NCBI GenBank assembly: GCA_003694875.1 | Contig: RFJN01000229.1 | Coordinates: 1 to 5,793 of the forward strand | Direction: 5' to 3' | Origin: Planctomycetota bacterium | GTDB taxonomy: Bacteria > Planctomycetota > J058 > J103 | Length of the DNA stretch: 5,793 nt | Shown: piece after piece, positions 1 through 4,547 of the stretch | Position numbering within the stretch: the first letter of the stretch is position 1 | Layout: each line of letters begins with the position of its first letter | Made by a program: the position numbers and the translations under genes | Notes under the pieces: model-generated | Seen by the model: only the letters and a program-made list of their open reading frames with translations | What the model was told of the DNA's origin: nothing | The model's database searches: none

Positions 1-612
1 CACCGGCAGCGTCTGCCGACCCGCCACCGCCTCGGGCCAGCGGACGAACCGCAGCAGCCGCAGCAGGAAGCGGGCCGCGCTCTCGGCGTCCCGGCGTCGG
101 TGCGCCTCGCTGCGCGAACGTACGAGCGGATAGCCCGGCTCGCCCGGCGCATGGCCGTCGACGCGCAGCGCGCGCACCGAGGGACCGAGCCGATCGAGCG
201 GCACGATCGCCACCGCGCCGGGCTGCGCCGCGACCACCCGCAGCAGCTCCTCGACCGTGGGCAGCGTCGGCGGAGGCGCCTCGAGTTCGCCCGCAAACAC
301 ACGCTCGCGCCAGCGGCGGTGCAGCCGTCGGAGGTCGGTGCGGTACACCGTGTCGAGCAACAGCGCGAACGCGTCCGAGTCCTCGGGCGGCAGCCAGACC
401 GAGATCGGGGTCCCGTCGGCCCAGCGGCGCCGCTCGAGCGTGAAGATCTCGCGCACCTCCTGCAGCGACAGCGACCGCTCGGTGTTCGCCGGATGCACGA
501 TCACCGCATAGGCCTCGCGATCGCCCCCGGCAGGCGTCTGCGCACGCGCGCACACGCCCAGCCACACGCCGGCCGCCACACCGAGCCCCACAGCACCCCA
601 ACGCTTCGTCAA
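1..612 (-). CDS. Exported PstS-like solute-binding protein (3' end beyond the window)
   Basis: The reading frame is open for 204 codons from a TTG at 612-610 to the left edge. I chose TTG because no ATG or GTG lies in frame between it and the upstream gene's stop (652-654), which is in the same frame, and because GAGGAG sits 9 bases before it. Residues 1-24 form a classic signal peptide (KR, hydrophobic core, cleavage after CARA), with no lipobox. The mature part starts AYAVIVHPANTERSLSLQEV, then IFTLERRRWADGTPI (residues 56-70) and PGAVAIVPLDRLGPSVRALRVDG (131-153, seen as separate blocks). These blocks match the small phosphate-type periplasmic binding proteins (PBP-like fold), whose typical 'IFxG...W.dG..i' and 'GaIgyv' motifs are recognisable; the usual Gly after IF is not conserved here. 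Ligand unknown. It follows the porin-like gene by 39 bases, so the two are probably cotranscribed. The periplasmic location next to a CHASE8-type sensor suggests a regulatory rather than purely transport role; this is inference. No ABC permease or ATPase gene is visible. Confidence 0.8.
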   Translation of the reverse strand, partial: MTKRWGAVGLGVAAGVWLGVCARAQTPAGGDREAYAVIVHPANTERSLSLQEVREIFTLERRRWADGTPISVWLPPEDSDAFALLLDTVYRTDLRRLHRRWRERVFAGELEAPPPTLPTVEELLRVVAAQPGAVAIVPLDRLGPSVRALRVDGHAPGEPGYPLVRSRSEAHRRRDAESAARFLLRLLRFVRWPEAVAGRQTLPV

Positions 613-621
613 GCCACCGCA

Positions 622-630
622 CTCCTCACC
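622..630 (-). promoter_or_regulatory. Ribosome binding site deciding a TTG start
   Basis: On the minus strand GGTGAGGAG lies between the stop of the porin-like gene and the TTG at 612-610, with 9 bases between GAGGAG and the start. It is the only purine-rich box in the short gap and supports TTG as the true start of the binding-protein gene. Confidence 0.6.
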
Positions 631-651
631 GCTGCCCGACTCCTCGCACCC

Positions 652-1905
652 TCAGAACACCCACGCGAGCTGGAGCCCCACGCGCGTCGCACCGCCGCGT
701 CGGAGTTCGCCGCCGCTCGTGCGTCGCTGCGCCCACCGGTAGCCCAGCTCCAGCTTGAGCGCGACCGACTCGGTCGGATCCCAGCGCAGCCCCACGTTCG
801 CCTCGTTCGCGTCGAGATCGCTCGCCACGAGTGCGTAGAACGGATCGTCGCGCTCCATGTCCCGGGTATCGATCCGCGCGTACGGTGTGAGCGGGCCGAA
901 CGTGGCGGCGAACTGGAGATAGGCGCTCGCGTGGTGAAAGGTGCGGCGTGCGACGCGATCGCGGTGCTGCACGAACACCGCTTCCCCGAGCAGTTCGATC
1001 GGCCCCGCGGTGAGTTCGAGCGCGGTGCGCGCCACCCACTCGCGCATGCTCCGCCGTCGATCCGGCTGCCCGGCGAGCGGGGGAATCTCGTCGTAGTGGG
1101 TCGCGGCCTCGAGCCGCAGCGACGGGGCGCCTCGCGGCCGCAGCGCGACGGCGAGATCGATCGCCTTGGCGTCGTTGCCGTCGTCGAACAGCTGACGCCG
1201 ATCCGGCCGTGCGGCGCGACCGTTCGAGACGGCCGCAAGCGTCTCGAGCCGCCCCGCGGGGGTGTTCCACGTGTCTCCGAGTTCCAGGCCCACCTCGTGG
1301 ATGCCAAGAAGCCCGCCGTCGTCCTCGAAGCGCGCGAGCATGGGCGGCTCGAGCGCCGGGTAGAGCCACCGACCGTGGTGGAAGCGACGATTCCAGCGCG
1401 AGAGGGGCGCATGCTCGAGGCCGAACTTGACGTACCAGCCTGCCGCCGCCCGGTAGCGCAACCACAGCCGCTCCTGGTCGAGCGCCACCCCCTCCTCGCC
1501 CGCTTCGAGCAGCGTCTCCGAGATCAGCTGCACCGACTCGTCGAGCCGTGCGGTGAGGAAGAGGTCGAGCGAACCGAAGGCGAAGGCGGTGTGGGCTCGC
1601 TCGGCCGGCCGCTCCGACCAGCCAGCGCCGAGATCGCCGAACAGGCGGCTGCGCCACCGCACCGTTCGCTCTCCGATCGGCAACGCGAACGAGCCCGAAG
1701 CGGGCGGAGGCGACGGGGGTTCGGTGCGGACGCCCGCCTCCTGCTCGCCCCAGAGCACCGTCGCCGGATCCTGCGGACTTGCGACCGGCTGCGCGCCGTT
1801 GCCGGCCGCGCCCGCGCCGCTCGCCCGCGCCGCGCACACCGCCGTCGCGATCAGCACGGCGGCAAGTGGCCGCCTTCTGCCTGCCCCGCCTCCGTTGCGC
1901 GGCAC
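652..1905 (-). CDS. Porin-like outer-membrane beta-barrel protein
   Basis: A 417-residue protein from the GTG at 1905-1903. A longer frame opens at a GTG at 1935, but that codon lies in the spacer of an inverted repeat, while GGGGGAGGTGA ends just upstream of 1905, so I take the downstream start. The N-terminus has basic residues (R10-R12), a hydrophobic core (LAAVLIATAVCAA) and an Ala/Gly cleavage zone near residues 28-34. A Pro-rich linker follows, then alternating amphipathic strands typical of a barrel, ending RVGLQLAWVF; a C-terminal aromatic residue is the usual signal for the BAM insertion machinery. Residues 165-178 read HAPLSRWNRRFHHG and 192-208 begin RFEDDGGLLGIHEVG. This resembles the pattern 'HtPlgyWN..fHHG ... 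f.ddGg.lpvH.vGl' that I recall from uncharacterised proteobacterial outer-membrane proteins, placed in the barrel region. Substrate unknown. It is first in a unit with the solute-binding protein and diverges from the sensor gene. Barrel assignment is fairly sure; the function is not. Confidence 0.75.
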   Translation of the reverse strand: MPRNGGGAGRRRPLAAVLIATAVCAARASGAGAAGNGAQPVASPQDPATVLWGEQEAGVRTEPPSPPPASGSFALPIGERTVRWRSRLFGDLGAGWSERPAERAHTAFAFGSLDLFLTARLDESVQLISETLLEAGEEGVALDQERLWLRYRAAAGWYVKFGLEHAPLSRWNRRFHHGRWLYPALEPPMLARFEDDGGLLGIHEVGLELGDTWNTPAGRLETLAAVSNGRAARPDRRQLFDDGNDAKAIDLAVALRPRGAPSLRLEAATHYDEIPPLAGQPDRRRSMREWVARTALELTAGPIELLGEAVFVQHRDRVARRTFHHASAYLQFAATFGPLTPYARIDTRDMERDDPFYALVASDLDANEANVGLRWDPTESVALKLELGYRWAQRRTSGGELRRGGATRVGLQLAWVF

Positions 1906-1907
1906 GT

Positions 1908-1918
1908 TCACCTCCCCC
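1908..1918 (-). promoter_or_regulatory. Strong ribosome binding site of the porin-like gene
   Basis: The minus strand reads GGGGGAGGTGA, with 5 bases between the GGAGG core and the GTG at 1905-1903. It selects this GTG over two other in-frame GTG codons at 1935 and 1911, the latter lying inside the site itself. Confidence 0.7.
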
Positions 1919-1924
1919 GCTCGC

Positions 1925-1945
1925 GCGTGTCGCACCGCGACACGC
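1925..1945. promoter_or_regulatory. Perfect 9-base inverted repeat, operator or leader hairpin
   Basis: GCGTGTCGC (1925-1933), a three-base spacer ACC, and GCGACACGC (1937-1945) are exact reverse complements. The repeat lies just downstream of a minus-strand -10 box (1955-1950) and upstream of the porin-like ribosome binding site. It could bind a dimeric repressor over the transcription start, or fold as a hairpin at the 5' end of the mRNA. The symmetry is certain; the role is inferred. It is not followed by a T tract on either strand, so it is not a canonical terminator. Confidence 0.6.
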
Positions 1946-1949
1946 TCCC

Positions 1950-1955
1950 CTTATA
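1950..1955 (-). promoter_or_regulatory. Candidate -10 element for the porin/binding-protein unit
   Basis: The minus strand reads TATAAG (5 of 6 matches to the sigma-70 -10 consensus), one of very few A/T-rich spots in this region. Transcription would start near 1943, about 38 bases before the GTG. I find no good -35 box at 16-18 bases upstream, which suggests a promoter needing an activator or another sigma factor. Confidence 0.4.
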
Positions 1956-1957
1956 GC

Positions 1958-1968
1958 GGCTGTCAGCC
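1958..1968. promoter_or_regulatory. Second small inverted repeat beside the -10 element
   Basis: GGCTG-T-CAGCC is a perfect 5-base-arm palindrome immediately upstream of the minus-strand -10 box. With the larger repeat on the other side, the -10 element is bracketed by two symmetric sites. An 11-base palindrome can arise by chance in DNA this rich in G and C, so the evidence is weak by itself. Confidence 0.3.
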
Positions 1969-2109
1969 ACGATGCGCCAGCGGTGGGCCTCGGCCGCGCC
2001 TCGTTCGTCGCGGCGGTTGCGGTGCAACGGATCCTGCAGCCTCGTCGCTGCCGGTCGAAACAGTGGAGACGGCCGTCGGTACGCGGCGGCACAGAGCCGG
2101 GAGCACGGC
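1969..2109 (+). other. Leader side of the divergent region, sensor gene upstream sequence
   Basis: The frame of the sensor gene is open here from 1972, but the translated stretch is Arg/Ser-rich with no domain character, and the better-supported start is the ATG at 2110. I find no convincing -35/-10 pair for the sensor gene. A small repeat GTTGC-GGT-GCAAC (2016-2028) is the only symmetry noted. Confidence 0.4.
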
Positions 2110-4206
2110 ATGGAACGAGCGCACGAGGTCCCCCCGCCCGTGTACCGGAGCGAGACGACCACGGTGCAGGCCGGTCACGAGCCCGCCGGCGCGCCTCGCC
2201 CTGCCCACCGCGGCGGCTCGGCGGGCTCGCGCGGTTCGCTGCGCATGCGCCTCACCGGGATCGCCATGCTCACGTGCCTGGCGTCGCTGCTGCTCGCCAT
2301 GACCGCTTCGGTGGTCCACGACGTCTCGGCGCAGCGACGCCGCCGGCAACTCGAGCTGCAGATGCTCGCCCAACTGGCCGCCGACAACGTGGCTCCCGCG
2401 CTGGTGTTCGCCGACGCGACCGGCGCACGCGACGTGCTACGGGCGTTGCAGCGGGTGCCGTTCGTCCGCGCGGCAAGGGTGCGCGACGCCGAGGGGCGCA
2501 CCCTCGCACAGTGGCGCAGCACGACGCCGCGCCCCGCGGGCGCGACGGGGGTGCGACTGCGCCAGCCGATCGTCGTCGACCACGAGACGGTGGGCGAACT
2601 GCGGCTGTTCGGCACGTTGCCGTCGGTGCGCGCCACGCTCGAACACGTGCTGCCGACGACGTTCGCAATCTGGGTGTTCGCCACCGCGTTCGCCCTGCTC
2701 GTCGCCCGGCGCCTGTTCCGGCCGATCGCTCGCCAGCTCGGTGAACTCATGCGCGTCACAGCGCGGGTCGCCGACCACGCCGACTACGAGATCCGCGCGG
2801 AGGCGTTCGAGACGGGAGGGGAACTCGCCCGCTTCACCGAACGGCTCAACCAGATGATCGCCGCGATCGGGCGTGTCGTCGCACAGCTGCGCGCGAGCGA
2901 GAGTTTCAACCGCGTCGTGCTCGAGACGGTTCCGGAGGGTGTGGTGACCGTGGACGCCCGCGGGCGCGTGGCGGCGCACAACCATGCCTTCGCACGCACC
3001 GTCGACGAGGCGCAGCGGCCGCAGCTCGGCCGTCCGATCGCACAGATCCTCGCGCCGGACGAACTCGCGCGCCTGTTCGACGTCGAGCACGACGGGCCAC
3101 GCACGAGCGAGGGTGTGGCGCTGCGGGGCGATCGCCGGGTCCCGGTCGAGGTGACCACGGCGGCGATCACCCTCGGCGCCGACGCCTACGTGGTCGGGGT
3201 GGTGCGCGACCTGACGGAGCAGAAGGCCGCGCAGGCGCGCGTTGCACAACTGCACGAGCAGCTTCTGCACGCCTCGCGCGAAGCCGGCATGGCCGAGGTG
3301 GCGATCGAGGTGCTGCACAACATCGGGAACGTGCTCAACAGCGTGGGGATCTCGGCGCGCGCCGTCGCACACCGGGTGCGGGCGTCACGACTCTCCTCGC
3401 TGCGCCGCCTCGTCGAACTGCTTCGCGAACACCGCGACGATCTCGCGGCCTTCCTCGCAAGCGAACGCGGTGCGCTCGTGCTGCCCTTTCTCGAACGGGC
3501 GCTCGAGGCGCTCGAGCACGAACAGCGCCAGATCCTCGACGAAACCGAGCGCATGCGCCAGCACCTCGACCGCATCGAACAGATCGTGCACGAGCAGAAC
3601 CGGCACGTCACACACGTCACCGTCCAAGCCCCCTGTCGCCCCGACCGCCTCACCCAGGCGGTACTGTCCCGGCTCTCCCGGCAGCTCGCAACGCTCGAGG
3701 TCGTGGCCGGCGACTGCCCCGAGACACCGGTGCTGCTCGATCGCCACAAGACCGAACGGCTGCTCGGTTCCGTGCTCCGGTACGCCGCCGCCGCCCTCGA
3801 GGCCGTCGGGGCCGCCTCACGCCGCGTCGCGCTCGAGGTCGTACGCGAGGACGACGCGCTGTGCTGGTGCGTGACCCTGCCCTGCGCGCCCGCATGCGCC
3901 GCCGTTCGGGAGGCGTTCGTGCAGCGTTGCGACGCCGCCGCCTCGCCTGCCACGGGGCTGCTGCACGACGCGTACTACGAGGCCGTCGCGATGGGCGGGA
4001 GGCTGGAGATCGAAGCGGCGGGGGCGGACACCACCCGCGTGGTCCTGCGCCTGCCGGTCCGTGCCGAGCCCGCGACGCCGCCGCATGGGGACGCCACGGG
4101 GCACGCCGACCGAGCACGGTCGGAACCGGTGGCCGGCGCCGGTCGCGAACACCGCGCGGCTGCGAGGCCGATCCGCGACTCCGATACGCCTCGCCCCGCG
4201 GCGTAA
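2110..4206 (+). CDS. CHASE8-HAMP-PAS sensor histidine kinase-like protein with degenerate ATPase domain
   Basis: A 698-residue inner-membrane sensor. The ATG at 2110 is preceded by GGGAG at 6 bases; the frame stays open back to 1972 without a comparable site. An ATG at 2245 right before TM1 is the alternative but lacks a ribosome site. Order: Pro/Gly/Arg-rich cytoplasmic leader (1-45); TM1 (about 48-69); periplasmic domain (70-180) with LAADNVAPALVFADATGARD, resembling CHASE8; TM2 (about 183-199); HAMP (200-252, RLFRPI start); PAS (263-367, ending VRDLTEQK); a short coiled coil; then the DHp domain. The H-box is GMAEVAIEVLHNIGNVLNSV with His403 as predicted phosphoacceptor, followed by a helix ending near residue 500 (FLASERG...LPFLERAL...RIEQIVHEQN) typical of one proteobacterial kinase family. 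Residues 505-652 occupy the HATPase position, but the N-box (LLGSVLRYAAAAL, 551-563), the G1 region (CWCVTLPCAPAC, 585-596) and the G2 region (SPATGLLHDAYYE, 612-624) lack the expected Asn, DxGxG and GxGxGL residues. A low-complexity tail (653-698) follows. No response regulator is in view. Sensor identity is firm; kinase activity is doubtful. Confidence 0.88.
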   Translation: MERAHEVPPPVYRSETTTVQAGHEPAGAPRPAHRGGSAGSRGSLRMRLTGIAMLTCLASLLLAMTASVVHDVSAQRRRRQLELQMLAQLAADNVAPALVFADATGARDVLRALQRVPFVRAARVRDAEGRTLAQWRSTTPRPAGATGVRLRQPIVVDHETVGELRLFGTLPSVRATLEHVLPTTFAIWVFATAFALLVARRLFRPIARQLGELMRVTARVADHADYEIRAEAFETGGELARFTERLNQMIAAIGRVVAQLRASESFNRVVLETVPEGVVTVDARGRVAAHNHAFARTVDEAQRPQLGRPIAQILAPDELARLFDVEHDGPRTSEGVALRGDRRVPVEVTTAAITLGADAYVVGVVRDLTEQKAAQARVAQLHEQLLHASREAGMAEVAIEVLHNIGNVLNSVGISARAVAHRVRASRLSSLRRLVELLREHRDDLAAFLASERGALVLPFLERALEALEHEQRQILDETERMRQHLDRIEQIVHEQNRHVTHVTVQAPCRPDRLTQAVLSRLSRQLATLEVVAGDCPETPVLLDRHKTERLLGSVLRYAAAALEAVGAASRRVALEVVREDDALCWCVTLPCAPACAAVREAFVQRCDAAASPATGLLHDAYYEAVAMGGRLEIEAAGADTTRVVLRLPVRAEPATPPHGDATGHADRARSEPVAGAGREHRAAARPIRDSDTPRPAA

Positions 4207-4208
4207 GG

Positions 4209-4223
4209 CGGGCTCATAGCCCG
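4209..4223 (+). terminator. Short hairpin after the sensor gene, weak terminator candidate
   Basis: CGGGCT (4209-4214), loop CAT, AGCCCG (4218-4223) form a perfect 6-base stem three bases after the sensor stop codon. There is no following T tract, so it does not meet the usual rule for an intrinsic terminator; it may only mark the mRNA 3' end. Confidence 0.25.
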
Positions 4224-4311
4224 AGTTCCGAACGGCTGCGATGGGGGCCCGCACGCGGCGCGCGGTCCACGAGTCGGCAGCGCCGGCTCGCGCATCCTCG
4301 GCCGAGGGATC

Positions 4312-4340
4312 TTTACAACCCCGCGCGCGGCGGGTACGAT
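4312..4340 (+). promoter_or_regulatory. Sigma-70-type promoter of the tRNA-Trp gene
   Basis: TTTACA (4312-4317) and TACGAT (4335-4340) are separated by 17 bases, the optimal spacing, and each differs from consensus at one or two positions. Transcription should begin near 4347, about 8 bases before the mature tRNA. The bases after the -10 box (CCCGGC) form a GC-rich discriminator, a hallmark of stable-RNA promoters under stringent (ppGpp) control in proteobacteria; that last point is inferred from known promoters. Confidence 0.7.
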
Positions 4341-4354
4341 CCCGGCAACTGCGC

Positions 4355-4430
4355 ACGGCGCTAGCTCAATTGGTAGAGCAGCTGATTCCAAATCAGCAGG
4401 TTGGGAGTTCGAGTCTCTCGCGCCGTGCCA
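4355..4430 (+). tRNA. tRNA-Trp (anticodon CCA), CCA end encoded
   Basis: A complete cloverleaf can be drawn. Acceptor ACGGCGC pairs with GCGCCGT (4420-4426) in all seven positions. Then come TA, a D-arm GCTC/GAGC with loop AATTGGTA, an anticodon stem GCTGA/TCAGC with loop TTCCAAA giving anticodon CCA, variable loop AGGTT, and a T-arm GGGAG/CTCTC (one G-T pair) with loop TTCGAGT. The discriminator base is G73 (4427), followed by an encoded CCA (4428-4430). The A1-U72 pair and G73 together with the CCA anticodon are the known bacterial tRNA-Trp identity elements. The gene stands alone, with its own promoter and no other tRNA nearby. Confidence 0.95.
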
Positions 4431-4547
4431 GCTCCCACCCCGCCGCCCCCCTATCCGCCCGCGCCTGCCGGCTCGCTCGCGGCTCTCGTGCCGAATCGTT
4501 AGCATGGATCGGGTCGCCGCACACCGTCCGCACGGAGGAGAGCCGCC

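Noticed and set aside
100..1956. Long plus-strand open frame of 618 codons
   Set aside because: Antisense shadow of two well-supported minus-strand genes. Its translation is dominated by Arg, His and Ala with no domain or signal features, as expected for an opposite frame in GC-rich coding DNA.
626..2092. Minus-strand 488-codon frame overlapping the porin-like gene in another frame
   Set aside because: Arg/Gly-rich translation without a signal peptide or strand pattern, while the 652-1905 frame has signal peptide, barrel pattern, ribosome site and terminal Phe.
517..3135. Three copies of GCGATCGC (517-524, 955-962, 3128-3135)
   Set aside because: More than simple base composition predicts, but all lie in coding sequence where GCG-ATC and CGC-GAT-CGC codon runs are common. 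Too few copies to claim a genome-wide repeat from this window.
2437..3372. Minus-strand 311-codon frame opposite the sensor gene
   Set aside because: The plus strand holds a continuous, recognisable domain series here; the antisense translation shows no family resemblance.
4106..4143. Inverted repeats CCGACC/GGTCGG and ACCGG/CCGGT near the end of the sensor gene
   Set aside because: They lie inside the coding sequence before the stop codon, have short arms and no T tract; expected by chance in GC-rich DNA.
4431..4547. Possible promoter (TAGCAT, 4500-4505) for the hydrolase gene
   Set aside because: Only 4 of 6 matches to a -10 box and no plausible -35 at the right distance, so not reported as a feature.
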